Assembly: GCA_008364785.1 (NCBI GenBank)
Contig: VTTJ01000005.1
Span: 248,001-312,000 of the forward strand
From: Bacillus sp. BGMRC 2118
GTDB lineage: Bacteria; Bacillota; Bacilli; Bacillales; SA4
Direction: 5' to 3'
DNA: 64,000 nt
The translations under genes and the position numbers were made by a program. Positions 44,145-52,844 of this stretch are shown here, in pieces (the stretch's first letter is position 1; the number at the start of each line of letters is the position of its first letter). Below the pieces are notes generated by a model. That model did no database searches and was not told the origin of the DNA. It saw only the letters and a program-made list of their open reading frames with translations.

Positions 44145-44452
44145 GTATTGGCATCTGCCTTTTTAGAGTTATAAAGTCTTATTTTATATACAATTAAAAT
44201 AACAGCTGCAACTACAAGCCCTTCTGCAACAGGCAAGAAGATTCCTAAAAACGTTAATACTGTACAACCAAGTGCCAAGAAGAAATAAATGACTGCAGAT
44301 TTTAAAATGGGAAGCTTCTTTGCAAATCCAAGCTTGTACACCACAACTGAAAGCAGAAAAATGGTAATGTATAAAAGCCACATTCCTAAATCAGGATTTT
44401 GTTCTACCCGGTAGAGCGCAGGGAAAAAGGATAAATAATCGCTCACTTCCAT
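44141..44452 (-). CDS. ylaH: YlaH-like membrane protein
   Basis: A 103-residue protein with three membrane helices (about 24-42, 50-68, 72-92) and a basic C-terminus. It matches the YlaH-like family by sequence ([17 protein letters not shown] at the start) and by position after typA. Function unknown. Start after AAGGAGGAATACAT. Confidence 0.85.
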   Translation of the reverse strand: MEVSDYLSFFPALYRVEQNPDLGMWLLYITIFLLSVVVYKLGFAKKLPILKSAVIYFFLALGCTVLTFLGIFLPVAEGLVVAAVILIVYKIRLYNSKKADANT

Positions 44453-44483
44453 ATGTATTCCTCCTTCAATATGAAATAAAAAG

Positions 44484-44516
44484 ACAGGGTCAACAAAGTG
44501 TCAACCCTAATTTTAC
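44484..44516 (-). terminator. Terminator of typA
   Basis: In transcription order this hairpin follows the typA stop by 12 bases only if read from the left... the orientation is minus, so it lies after typA and before ylaH. Stem AGGGTTGACA/TGTCAACCCT with a 3-base loop, followed by GTCTTTTTATTT. It separates typA from ylaH. Confidence 0.85.
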
Positions 44517-44518
44517 TC

Positions 44519-46366
44519 TTATTGACCTACATCTGCATACTTTTTCTTTTTCGCAGCTCTCTCACGTTCACTCTTATCAAGAATCTTTTTACGTAAACGA
44601 ATGGACTGTGGTGTAACCTCACAGTACTCATCATCATTTAGATATTCTAATGATTCTTCAAGTGACATGATTTTCGGCTTTTTCATTGTTGTTGTTTGGT
44701 CTTTATTTGCAGAACGCATATTTGTCATTTGTTTTGCTTTTATCACGTTAACTGTAAGGTCGTTATCACGGTTATTTTCTCCTACAATCATACCTTCGTA
44801 CACATCTGTACCCGGCTCAATAAAGATCGTTCCACGGTCTTCTAAAGCTAGAATACTGTACTGAGTAGATTTACCTGTTTCTAATGATACAAGTACTCCA
44901 TTACGACGTCCACCAATTTGAGCATTGATCAATGGCTGGTAGCTGTCAAACGTATGGTTTAAGATTCCATAACCTCTTGTCATCGTCATAAATTCAGTTC
45001 TGTAACCGATTAGTCCACGTGCTGGTACATTGAATACCATACGAGTTTGTCCGCCACCATTACTGGACATATCCACTAGTTCACCTTTTCTCATCCCTAG
45101 TGACTCCATAATAGCACCAGTATATTCATCTGGTACATCAATTTGAACACGTTCTACCGGTTCGCATTTCACTCCATCAACTTCCTTGACGATTACTTCC
45201 GGCTTAGATACCTGTAACTCGAATCCTTCACGTCTCATGTTTTCAATTAAAATTGATAAATGTAACTCACCACGGCCGGAAACTGTCCAAACATCTGGTG
45301 AATCAGTTTGGTCAACCCGTAAACTAACGTCAGTCTCTAGTTGAGCCATTAAACGCTCTTCTATTTTTCGTGCCGTTACCCATTTCCCTTCACGACCGGC
45401 AAATGGACTATTGTTAACAAGGAATGTCATTTGTAGTGTAGGCTCATCAATACGAAGAATTGGAAGTGCCTCTTGCTTGTCAATTGGGCAGACCGTTTCT
45501 CCAACGTTGATGTCTTCCATACCAGAAACTGCCACTAAGTCTCCAGCTTTTGCTTCTTGAATTTCAATACGTTTTAGACCAATGAAGCCAAACATCTTTG
45601 TAACACGGAACTTCTTCACAGAACCGTCAAGCTTCATTAAGGAAACTTCCTGACCGACTTTCATCGTTCCACGGAAGATACGTCCAATACCAATACGACC
45701 TACATAATCATTGTAATCAAGAAGTGTTACTTGGAATTGAAGAGGCTCATCACTATTATCAACTGGAGCAGGGATATGCTCTAAAATTGAATCAAATAAA
45801 CAGCTCATATTCTCCTCTTGGTTAGCAGGGTCTGGATCAAGGCTCGCTGTACCATTAATAGCTGATGCATATACAACCGGGAACTCAAGTTGATCTTCTT
45901 CAGCACCTAATTCAATAAATAAATCAATAACTTCATCAATTACCTCTAGAGGTCTTGCTGAAGGCTTATCAATTTTATTTACAACAACGATTGGAGTAAG
46001 CTTTTGTTCTAGTGCCTTTTTTAATACGAAACGAGTTTGCGGCATCGTACCTTCATAAGCATCCACAACTAATAGAACTCCATCAACCATACGCATAATA
46101 CGTTCTACTTCTCCACCAAAGTCAGCATGTCCTGGTGTATCCATAATGTTAATTCTTTTTTCCTTATATTCAATCGCAGTATTTTTCGCTAATATTGTAA
46201 TTCCACGCTCTTTTTCAATTGCATTTGAATCCATCGCACGTTCTTCAACATGTTCGTTTGTACGGAACGTTCCAGATTGATGCAATAATTTGTCAACCAA
46301 TGTAGTTTTACCATGGTCAACGTGAGCAATGATAGCAATATTACGAAGATCATCACGTAATTTCAA
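44519..46366 (-). CDS. typA: Translational GTPase TypA/BipA
   Basis: A 615-residue ribosome-associated GTPase (ylaG). G1 is AHVDHGKTTL, G3 DTPGHADFGG, G4 NKIDKP; domains follow in the order G, II, III, V and the TypA-specific C-terminal domain (about 480-600). It is involved in ribosome assembly and stress adaptation. TTG start (MKLRDDLRNIAI) after TAGGAGATGAGATC. Length and all GTPase motifs are complete. Confidence 0.97.
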   Translation of the reverse strand: MKLRDDLRNIAIIAHVDHGKTTLVDKLLHQSGTFRTNEHVEERAMDSNAIEKERGITILAKNTAIEYKEKRINIMDTPGHADFGGEVERIMRMVDGVLLVVDAYEGTMPQTRFVLKKALEQKLTPIVVVNKIDKPSARPLEVIDEVIDLFIELGAEEDQLEFPVVYASAINGTASLDPDPANQEENMSCLFDSILEHIPAPVDNSDEPLQFQVTLLDYNDYVGRIGIGRIFRGTMKVGQEVSLMKLDGSVKKFRVTKMFGFIGLKRIEIQEAKAGDLVAVSGMEDINVGETVCPIDKQEALPILRIDEPTLQMTFLVNNSPFAGREGKWVTARKIEERLMAQLETDVSLRVDQTDSPDVWTVSGRGELHLSILIENMRREGFELQVSKPEVIVKEVDGVKCEPVERVQIDVPDEYTGAIMESLGMRKGELVDMSSNGGGQTRMVFNVPARGLIGYRTEFMTMTRGYGILNHTFDSYQPLINAQIGGRRNGVLVSLETGKSTQYSILALEDRGTIFIEPGTDVYEGMIVGENNRDNDLTVNVIKAKQMTNMRSANKDQTTTMKKPKIMSLEESLEYLNDDEYCEVTPQSIRLRKKILDKSERERAAKKKKYADVGQ

Positions 46367-46534
46367 GATCTCATCTCCTACTTCTAATTAAGGTTTTCTC
46401 TCGTGCTTTTTAGCATTCAAGCATTTTTCTTACATTTACAACTTTGCTATTATACCATATACTTTCAAGATGCGTGAAAGAATCTCATTTTCATTTATAT
46501 AAATCTTTTGTAAACTATAAGATGGAGGGGTATT

Positions 46535-46705
46535 ATGCAAAAGAAAAATGTAATTTCATTACTACTAGCATTCCTAACTGCATTTTTTATCATACTCATC
46601 GGAATCGCAATTGCTGAAAGAAGTGTACTAGGAATTATTGGGTCTATACTAGGTGTAATCGCTACTATGGGTATTGGATTTGTATTTAAGGCAAAGAACA
46701 GGTAA
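46535..46705 (+). CDS. ylaF: YlaF family small membrane protein (DUF5325)
   Basis: A 56-residue protein, MQKKNVISLLLAFLTAFFII..., with two membrane helices (about 5-24 and 29-49) and a short basic tail KAKNR. It matches the DUF5325 (YlaF) family. ATG after GATGGAGGGGTATT. Lies upstream of typA and points away from it. Function unknown. Confidence 0.82.
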   Translation: MQKKNVISLLLAFLTAFFIILIGIAIAERSVLGIIGSILGVIATMGIGFVFKAKNR

Positions 46706-46736
46706 AAAGAGTAAGGAAAAAATCCTTACTCTTTTT
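46705..46736. terminator. Bidirectional terminator between ylaF and an acetyltransferase gene
   Basis: Stem AAGAGTAAGGA/TCCTTACTCTT with AAAAA loop; overlaps both stop codons. Confidence 0.85.
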
Positions 46737-47187
46737 ATAACGGAATGATACATAATAAATAGGTTTTATCCCCTTCTTTTTCGATTTTATATTGTTCAAA
46801 GCCGCAAGCGCTTAAAAAGGAGATCCACTCTTGTCTCATAATTGGAACAGCTGCATAGGCAACCTTCTCTCCTTTTGCAGACCATCTTTTAACCAATTGA
46901 GAGATGACCGATTTTCCGTAGCCAGACCTTTGATACGCAGGATGTACGAGTATTGTACCTAACCATGGTCGTCCATTCGACTGTGCCTGGTCCACTGAAT
47001 AAGAAATACCAATCTCTTTGTCTTCCTCACACCACACTAACCATTCACCGTTTACATGCTCATATTCCTTCAAATAATGATCTATTTCCGATATATTGCA
47101 TTCTTCCTCTTGCCAATCATTACTTTCTCTTACACATTGCAAAATAAATGTGTAATCATCGTTCTCATATTTTCGGCTTGTCATCAT
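46735..47187 (-). CDS. GNAT family N-acetyltransferase
   Basis: A 150-residue GNAT domain with TILVHPAYQRSGYGKSVISQLVKRW (acetyl-CoA loop RSGYGK near residue 87) and FLSACGFEQYKIEKEGDKTY at the end. The substrate is unknown. Its ATG overlaps the suhB stop by 4 bases, so it is translationally coupled to suhB. Confidence 0.87.
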   Translation of the reverse strand: MMTSRKYENDDYTFILQCVRESNDWQEEECNISEIDHYLKEYEHVNGEWLVWCEEDKEIGISYSVDQAQSNGRPWLGTILVHPAYQRSGYGKSVISQLVKRWSAKGEKVAYAAVPIMRQEWISFLSACGFEQYKIEKEGDKTYLLCIIPL

Positions 47188-47996
47188 GATTCAGTTTTAC
47201 CTACGATATACGTCTCCACAATCTTCTTATGAAAGCTTACATTACTAGCAAAGACAGAGTTTTGTTCTAATAATTTTAGTGGACTTCCTTCAATTGTAGA
47301 AACTGTGCCACCGACCTCTTCAATTAATACAAGTCCCGCTGCAAAATCCCAAGGAGAAAGCCTCATTGTTATATATGCATCTAACTTACCGGAGGCGACA
47401 TATGCCAGTTCAATTGCTGCTGAACCATAAGATCTTGTCCCTCTAACACGTTTAATAAGTGGAGCTAATTTCCAGGAATCAATCCTCTTATTTTCGGTTA
47501 CCCACGTGGCATTAATTCCAATAATCGCTTCTTCCAGCTTTACATCTTTTAATTTTGGAAGACTTACCTGATTAAGAAATGCCCCTTGTCCCTTTTGCGC
47601 ATGATATAAATCCCCACTAACAACATCATAAATAAGACCTATCATACCGATACCGTTCTCATATATACCAATAGATATCGCAAAGTTACGTTGTTGATGT
47701 ACAAAATTCATTGTTCCATCTATCGGGTCGATAATCCAAACAATTCCCTCTAACGATTGAACATTATTACCCAATCCTTCTTCACCCAGTATACGGTGAT
47801 CTGGAAATATTTCCGTTATATTCTTAATGAAATACTGTTCAATTTCGTGATCCATATTAGTGACCAGATCATCTGGAGAAGATTTGGTTTGAATCATCAA
47901 TTGCGATGAGAAGGATTGCTGGATTCGATCCCCCGCTTCTTTTATCCATTGTTTCGCATATGTATCAATTCTGTTCCAGTCAAGAGCTCTATCCAA
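47184..47996 (-). CDS. suhB: Inositol monophosphatase family protein (SuhB/YktC)
   Basis: A 270-residue Mg-dependent sugar/inositol phosphatase. Metal-binding motifs are LGEEG (about residue 73), WIIDPIDGTMNFVH (about 92-105) and SPWDFAAGLVL near residue 218. Typical length. TTG start after GGGGGAGAGACTT. In B. subtilis yktC has inositol monophosphatase activity. First gene before the coupled acetyltransferase. Confidence 0.93.
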   Translation of the reverse strand: MDRALDWNRIDTYAKQWIKEAGDRIQQSFSSQLMIQTKSSPDDLVTNMDHEIEQYFIKNITEIFPDHRILGEEGLGNNVQSLEGIVWIIDPIDGTMNFVHQQRNFAISIGIYENGIGMIGLIYDVVSGDLYHAQKGQGAFLNQVSLPKLKDVKLEEAIIGINATWVTENKRIDSWKLAPLIKRVRGTRSYGSAAIELAYVASGKLDAYITMRLSPWDFAAGLVLIEEVGGTVSTIEGSPLKLLEQNSVFASNVSFHKKIVETYIVGKTES

Positions 47997-48140
47997 AAGT
48001 CTCTCCCCCTATTGTGATAAAAACGTATACTATTAGAGTATCGAATTACGAAAGAATCATGCAAGTCATACAACTCAATATATAGATCATGGTACTTCAC
48101 AGAAAAAACGAACCCTGTTCTAAAAGGTCCGTAAAATCCT

Positions 48141-48329
48141 TTAAGCATCTAGGCGAATCATTTCTTGTCTCAGCTTCTCCAGTTTTCGCTTACATTCTAC
48201 TATTTTCTTAGCATCCTTTATTAGTAAAGCATCATAAAGGGTTGCTAATTCATAATCAACTTCTAAACGTAAAACAGGCTTTCGCTTTTCTGCTTCTGTT
48301 TTCTTCTTATCATGTAAGACTTGTTTCAT
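48141..48329 (-). CDS. ykzI: YkzI family small protein
   Basis: A 62-residue highly charged helical protein (MKQVLHDKKKTEAEKRKPVL at the start, CKRKLEKLRQEMIRLDA at the end). The YkzI family lies between yktB and suhB in B. subtilis. ATG at 48329 is 8 bases after AAGGGGTG. Followed by a weak hairpin with T-run (about 48101-48135). Function unknown. Confidence 0.78.
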   Translation of the reverse strand: MKQVLHDKKKTEAEKRKPVLRLEVDYELATLYDALLIKDAKKIVECKRKLEKLRQEMIRLDA

Positions 48330-48850
48330 GAACAATGCACCCCTTCCATCAATGTAATGAAATCCGTAAACAAAAGACTAAATTTTCAGTTATTTTATTG
48401 TTATATATATTATGTATAGACCTTGTGCTATGCAACAAAAATGTGTGATTACCTATAAAAATGTATTTCATATTGCGTTTTTATACAGTAGAAATCACAT
48501 CTCTATACGTAAATGGAAATCAATTGTGAATCTTTTTCATTGTCAGTTTTGGTATAGATAGTTGCTTTTGAGTAAAAATCCCAAATGCCGGATTTTCACA
48601 AATAATATCTAGTTACTGCTATAAAATAAAGTGAGTTGCTCTTTTCTAATCCAATCTCAATTTGCTTCTAAAACTAGTTGTACACCATAACAATTGTTCA
48701 AAAAGCAACAAAGTAATAGAAAAGAGCCTTTTCATTAGTACTTTGAATTAATACTCCAAGTGCTATCTTTTCTACAATTTTAAGGCTGTATGATATGATT
48801 AACATAACAAAATATTTATTCAACTTTGCATCGTATTATAGGAGGCTATT
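48330..48850. other. Gene-free stretch with repeat copy E
   Basis: The divergent region between ykzI and yktB. It contains the full repeat at 48561-48728; left of it is plain AT-rich sequence with no recognised site; right of it a promoter for yktB is expected (ATGATATGATTAAC near 48788) but not well formed. Confidence 0.5.
48561..48728 (+). repeat. Dispersed repeat, copy E (full length)
   Basis: Best copy for seeing the structure: GTTGCTTTT (48561-48569) pairs perfectly with AAAAGCAAC (48701-48709), and GCTCTTTTCTA (48638-48648) pairs perfectly with TAGAAAAGAGC (48717-48727). The arm order is a-b-a'-b'. Middle contains CCGGATTTTCAC and AGTTGTACACC. Confidence 0.88.
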
Positions 48851-49480
48851 ATGGAATTTACAGGATTTGACGAGAAGGATTTTAACACGTTTTTAATAGA
48901 CGGATTAGACGAAAGAATGGCATCCATTAAAGAGAATATACAACCTAAGTTTCGTGAAATTGGAAGTGTACTTAGTCAAGATTTGTCGGTCTTCACAGGA
49001 AATGAAATGTTTTTACATATAGCTAAACATGCAAGACGGACAGTTAATCCCCCGAAGGATACATGGTTAGCTATTTGTCATGATAAGCGAGGCTATAAAA
49101 AGCACCCTCACTTTCAAGTAGGAGTATTTGACGATCATGTTTTTGTTTGGCTTGCTTTTATATATGAAATGCCAAATAAACAAGCGATTGCTTCAAAGTT
49201 CCTAAATAATGTTCAGTTTGTACAAGAAACAATTCCAAGTTCATATGTCATTTCATTAGATCATACTAAAAAAGAATCACTTTCCGTAAGTGATTTAACA
49301 AAAGAGAAATTTAAAGATAAACTGGAACGTTTCCAAACAGTAAAGAGCGCAGAATTTTTAGTGGGACAACATGTACAAGCTGGTGATCCCTTACTAAAAG
49401 ATGGAGAAAAATTTATTGAATTCGTTAAAGAAACTTTTCACACACTTTTACCTTTATACAAGCTGTCATTGACAGAATAA
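48851..49480 (+). CDS. yktB: YktB family protein (DUF1054, UPF0637)
   Basis: A 209-residue soluble protein: MEFTGFDEKDFNTFLIDGLD at the start, HVAKHARRTVNPPKDTWLA-like (here HIAKHARRTVNPPKDTWLA) near residue 57, and FQVGVFDDHVFVWLAFIYEM. All are typical of DUF1054; structures of this family are known but the role is not. ATG after TATAGGAGGCTATT. Confidence 0.92.
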   Translation: MEFTGFDEKDFNTFLIDGLDERMASIKENIQPKFREIGSVLSQDLSVFTGNEMFLHIAKHARRTVNPPKDTWLAICHDKRGYKKHPHFQVGVFDDHVFVWLAFIYEMPNKQAIASKFLNNVQFVQETIPSSYVISLDHTKKESLSVSDLTKEKFKDKLERFQTVKSAEFLVGQHVQAGDPLLKDGEKFIEFVKETFHTLLPLYKLSLTE

Positions 49481-49481
49481 A

Positions 49482-49512
49482 AAAAGAATGCTTAAAAAGC
49501 ATTCTTTTTACA
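49482..49512. terminator. Bidirectional terminator between yktB and yktA
   Basis: Stem AAAAAGAATGCTT/AAGCATTCTTTTT with an AAA loop. Confidence 0.88.
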
Positions 49513-49777
49513 TTTTTATGATCTTCTTAGATGGCTCATCCATCATTTTTTTTATGGCACGATAACTTGAGTAGCCGCTTTCTTTCTCAAATTCACCACA
49601 AATTTTCTTCTCTTCGGATTTACTCGGAACAACCTCCTTGAACTTTTTGTATGCTTTAAAGAGTTGCTCACGATCAATTCCCGTTTCATATACCTTTTCT
49701 ATAGAGCTAAAAAATTGAATGACATTTACAATCTCATCTGTTGTCCAGTCTGTGGATATCGGATATTCATAACTCAT
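49508..49777 (-). CDS. yktA: YktA family protein (UPF0223)
   Basis: An 89-residue protein beginning [20 protein letters not shown], with [19 protein letters not shown] near the C-terminus, the UPF0223 signature. Function unknown. Starts 7 bases after the nitronate monooxygenase stop, so the two form an operon. Confidence 0.88.
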   Translation of the reverse strand: MSYEYPISTDWTTDEIVNVIQFFSSIEKVYETGIDREQLFKAYKKFKEVVPSKSEEKKICGEFEKESGYSSYRAIKKMMDEPSKKIIKM

Positions 49778-49784
49778 ATTCTAC

Positions 49785-50744
49785 CTACTCACTCCATTTA
49801 GTTCGTATTCGTTCTGCTTCACCTATGATGCGGGTAAATAACTCATCGACAGTTGGAACATCCTTAATCCGGCCCATGATTTGTCCGGCCCATGCAAATC
49901 CTTCTGCTTCTTTACCATCATAAATATACCTTTTATTAGCATGCCCACTAATGTAATTCTTCAGTGACTCATATGTAGCTTCCTCTTCTTCAAGTTCAAT
50001 AATCTTTGAAGTCCATTCATTTGAAATTGCACGTGCCGGTGATCCTAGACTTCTCTTAATCACTATTGTATCATTTTCTGATCCTTCTACTAATCGATTC
50101 TTATAAAGAGCACTTGCATGAATGCATTCTTTTGTTGCAATAAAGCGAGTTCCCATTTCAATGCCTTCTGCACCCAAGCTCATTGCAGCCATTAGACCTC
50201 TTCCATCACCGATTCCACCTGAAGCGACAACTGGGATTGATACAGCATCTACAACCTGTGGGACAATCACCATGGTGCCAATATCATGTTTGCCGAGGTG
50301 ACCTCCACCTTCTTGACCAACTACCATCACAGCATCTGCTCCTAATTCCTCAGCTTTTTCTGCTTGTCTTCGAGCAGCAACGAGTACAAGCTTCTTAATA
50401 GAAGTCCCCTTTAACTGTTCAAATATGGGTGCAGGATTTCCACCTGTCATCGTAATTACCGGAACATCCTCATCAATCGAAACCTGGAGCATCTCTTCAA
50501 ACGGACGACCATGTTGTCCAATCGCATAGTTCACTCCAAACGGTTTATTTGTCTTTACTCTTACTTTTCTTATCTCCTCACGCAATTGTTTGGGTGTCTC
50601 TAGTGACATCGCAGTTATTTGGCCTAATCCACCTGCATTTGAGACTGATGCCGCCAAATCAGAATATGCTAAATACGCTAACCCACCTTGAATAATGGGA
50701 TATTTAATGTTTAATAGTTGTGTAATCCTTGTTTCCCAATTCAT
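49785..50744 (-). CDS. Nitronate monooxygenase (2-nitropropane dioxygenase family)
   Basis: A 319-residue FMN-dependent TIM barrel. Family features are YPIIQGGLAYLAYSDLAASV at the N-terminus, AVMVVGQEGGGHLG near residue 140 (His near the flavin), VVASGGIGDGRGLMAAMSLGA and a fixed EMGTRFIATKEC. It oxidises nitronates such as propionate 3-nitronate; the same fold includes FabK enoyl-ACP reductase, which is a less likely alternative. ATG after GGGGGAGATAATT. Operon with yktA. Confidence 0.87.
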   Translation of the reverse strand: MNWETRITQLLNIKYPIIQGGLAYLAYSDLAASVSNAGGLGQITAMSLETPKQLREEIRKVRVKTNKPFGVNYAIGQHGRPFEEMLQVSIDEDVPVITMTGGNPAPIFEQLKGTSIKKLVLVAARRQAEKAEELGADAVMVVGQEGGGHLGKHDIGTMVIVPQVVDAVSIPVVASGGIGDGRGLMAAMSLGAEGIEMGTRFIATKECIHASALYKNRLVEGSENDTIVIKRSLGSPARAISNEWTSKIIELEEEEATYESLKNYISGHANKRYIYDGKEAEGFAWAGQIMGRIKDVPTVDELFTRIIGEAERIRTKWSE

Positions 50745-51108
50745 AATTATCTCCCCCTACTTACATAATACCTTCTATATTTTTCAGTAAAAATCCTCTT
50801 TTCATGTTTATTCATTTGTTGATAGGAGAAGGTATATAGTATATAGGCTCTCTTTCTTTTTGAAAACATTGTTACATGCCTTAATTAAGTCATCTTTAAC
50901 CGCTCCATTCAACACTGATGTTCATTCCTTTAACGTAAGCTGCCACGAAACCTTGAGACTAGCGTTGTGCTCTTCTTTATTCAAGAAATAACTATCTATA
51001 CGAGAACAGTCTTTTATAAATAATCTTTTCCTTTCCATACATTACGATAAATGCTATAATCACTCTTGTTTTTTAGTGATAGATAATAGTGTAGAAGAGG
51101 TGTAAGCA
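50745..51108. promoter_or_regulatory. Region upstream of speA with promoter and repeat remnants
   Basis: No gene. A likely sigma A promoter is TTTCCA (51032-51037), 17 bases, TATAAT (51055-51060) with an extended TG. The part 50848-51000 starts GGCTCTCTTTC, then GAAAACATTGTTAC and TGATGTTCATTCC, resembling a decayed version of the repeat seen at 34066. Transcription would start about 42 bases before speA. Confidence 0.6.
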
Positions 51109-52578
51109 TTGAACCAAAAAGAAACACCGTTATTCACGGGGTTATTAGAACATGTGAAAAAAAATCCTATCCAGTTTCATATTCCTGGACATAAAAAAGG
51201 CAGTGGCATTGATCCTGAATTTCGTGATTTTATCGGAAACAATGCACTTTCTATAGATCTCATAAATATTGGACCATTAGATGACTTGCATCATCCAAAG
51301 GGTATTATTAAACAGGCACAGCAGCTCGCAGCTGAAGCATTCGGTGCAGATCATACGTTCTTTTCTGTACAAGGGACAAGTGGAGCAATCATGACAATGG
51401 TCATGTCTGTATGTAGTCCTGGTGATAAAATTATTGTACCAAGAAATGTACATAAGTCAGTTATGTCTGCCATTATCTTTTCTGGCGCAACACCTATCTT
51501 TATCCATCCTGTTGTAGATAAAAAGCTCGGCATCTCTCATGGAATTACTCCTGATTCAGTTGAAAAGGCACTATCGCAACATCCTGATGCAAAAGGCGTA
51601 CTAGTGATAAACCCGACCTATTTTGGAGTATCTGCTGATTTAAAGCGAATTGTTGAGATTGCCCATGAATACGAAGTACCCGTATTAGTTGATGAAGCAC
51701 ATGGTGTACATATTCATTTCCATGATGAACTTCCGTTATCTGCTATGCAGGCAGGTGCAGATATGGCAGCAACAAGCGTGCATAAATTAGGTGGTTCCAT
51801 GACACAAAGTTCCATACTTAATATACGTGAAGGTCTTATATCCCCGAAGCGGGTTCATTCTATAATTAGTATGTTAACGACGACTTCTACTTCTTATCTA
51901 TTACTGGCATCATTAGATACAGCAAGAAGAAGATTAGCAACTGAAGGTAGAGAGATTATTGGCAGGGCTATTGACCTGGCAGAGCATACGAGAAATCAAA
52001 TAAATGAAATTCCTCACCTGTATTGCTTTGGAAGAGAAATATTAGATTCTAACTCAACCTACGATTATGATCCTACGAAGCTGACGATATGTGTAAAAGA
52101 TTTAAATATTACCGGCTTTGATGTTGAATTGTGGCTCCGTGAACAATATAACATTGAAGTAGAAATGTCAGACTTATACAATATCCTATGTATTATTACA
52201 CCTGGAGATACTGAGGCAGAAACCTCTTTATTAGTAAAGGCTCTTCAAGAGCTATCAGTAAAATATGATCATCAGTCTACAAAGGCTGAAATGGATGTAC
52301 AAATTCCTGATATTCCTTTATTGGCCATTTCACCACGTGATGCGTTCTATGCTGACACAGAAGTTGTTCCTTTCGAAGAATCTGCTGGTAGAGTCATCGC
52401 AGAGTTTATTATGGTGTATCCTCCTGGTATACCAATATTTATTCCAGGGGAGATTATTACAGAAGATAATTTAAATTATATTCGTAAAAACCAAGAAGTC
52501 GGTTTACCAGTTCAAGGTCCTGAGGATTTTGATTTGAAACATTTACGTGTAATTAAAGAACATCGGGCAATTAGATAA
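51109..52578 (+). CDS. speA: Arginine decarboxylase (Orn/Lys/Arg decarboxylase family)
   Basis: A 489-residue PLP-dependent fold type I enzyme. The PLP lysine lies in ATSVHKLGGSMTQ (about residue 226), the cofactor Asp in VLVDEAHGVHIHF, and IPGHKKGSG near the start is the family signature. It makes agmatine, the entry to polyamine synthesis. TTG start after GAAGAGGTGTAAGCA. Ends at a terminator shared with the converging sr1 gene, an RNA that in B. subtilis controls arginine catabolism. Confidence 0.93.
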   Translation: MNQKETPLFTGLLEHVKKNPIQFHIPGHKKGSGIDPEFRDFIGNNALSIDLINIGPLDDLHHPKGIIKQAQQLAAEAFGADHTFFSVQGTSGAIMTMVMSVCSPGDKIIVPRNVHKSVMSAIIFSGATPIFIHPVVDKKLGISHGITPDSVEKALSQHPDAKGVLVINPTYFGVSADLKRIVEIAHEYEVPVLVDEAHGVHIHFHDELPLSAMQAGADMAATSVHKLGGSMTQSSILNIREGLISPKRVHSIISMLTTTSTSYLLLASLDTARRRLATEGREIIGRAIDLAEHTRNQINEIPHLYCFGREILDSNSTYDYDPTKLTICVKDLNITGFDVELWLREQYNIEVEMSDLYNILCIITPGDTEAETSLLVKALQELSVKYDHQSTKAEMDVQIPDIPLLAISPRDAFYADTEVVPFEESAGRVIAEFIMVYPPGIPIFIPGEIITEDNLNYIRKNQEVGLPVQGPEDFDLKHLRVIKEHRAIR

Positions 52579-52583
52579 TAAAG

Positions 52584-52609
52584 AAGCATGTAGCGATTGC
52601 TACATGCTT
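52584..52609. terminator. Bidirectional terminator shared by speA and sr1
   Basis: Eleven-base-pair perfect stem AAGCATGTAGC/GCTACATGCTT with a GATT loop; plus strand continues TAATTTTTATT, minus strand TTTATT. Confidence 0.9.
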
Positions 52610-52628
52610 TAATTTTTATTGTGTTATA

Positions 52629-52751
52629 CTATTTCTCTTCTTTATTTGAGTTACATGTACAGTTGTGACACTTTGCGTATAGAGTTGTTACTTTTTCCTC
52701 TTCAAAATGCTCAATTGTTCTCTCACATGACTGACAAACGATGATACCCAT
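52629..52751 (-). CDS. sr1p: GapA-binding peptide SR1P
   Basis: A 40-residue peptide, MGIIVCQSCERTIEHFEEEK at the start, then a second Cys cluster CHNCTC. It aligns without gaps over most of its length with my memory of the B. subtilis SR1P peptide (MGTIVCQVCEGTIAHFEDEK...). Four or five Cys can bind a metal. In B. subtilis SR1P binds glyceraldehyde-3-phosphate dehydrogenase GapA and raises RNase J1 activity. ATG follows GAGGGGATGAGGAAC. Encoded within SR1. Confidence 0.93.
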   Translation of the reverse strand: MGIIVCQSCERTIEHFEEEKVTTLYAKCHNCTCNSNKEEK

Positions 52752-52776
52752 GTTCCTCATCCCCTCTTCCTTTATA

Positions 52777-52790
52777 TGAAAGCGTTAACA
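52777..52790. promoter_or_regulatory. CcpA cre site inside the sr1 leader
   Basis: TGAAAGCGTTAACA matches the cre consensus TGWAANCGNTNNCA at every fixed position. It lies about 10 to 24 bases after the predicted start of transcription, a position where bound CcpA would block elongation or initiation. Confidence 0.85.
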
Positions 52791-52806
52791 ATAATTCTTT
52801 AATTAA

Positions 52807-52835
52807 ATAATAATATGACACATTAGTACTGTCAA
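52807..52835 (-). promoter_or_regulatory. Sigma A promoter of sr1 with overlapping CcpN operator
   Basis: On the minus strand TTGACA (-35), a 17-base spacer and TATTAT (-10): nearly consensus. The spacer contains TGTGTCATATT (52812-52822), which fits the CcpN consensus TRTGHYATAYW exactly. Confidence 0.9.
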
Positions 52836-52844
52836 TATATAATT

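Larger units (their letters stand above)
52580..52800 (-). ncRNA. sr1: SR1 dual-function small RNA
   Basis: A transcript of about 220 bases from a strong promoter (52807-52835) to a hairpin terminator (52584-52609), close to the about 205 bases of B. subtilis SR1. It carries the SR1P reading frame. In B. subtilis SR1 pairs with ahrC mRNA, lowering expression of the arginine catabolism activator, and its peptide binds GapA. Location beside speA is the same. Base pairing with an ahrC mRNA cannot be tested here because that gene is outside the window. Confidence 0.88.

Noticed and set aside
47942..48148. Minus-strand frame overlapping the suhB start
   Set aside because: It covers the suhB ribosome site and N-terminus in another frame and lacks its own site; shadow frame.
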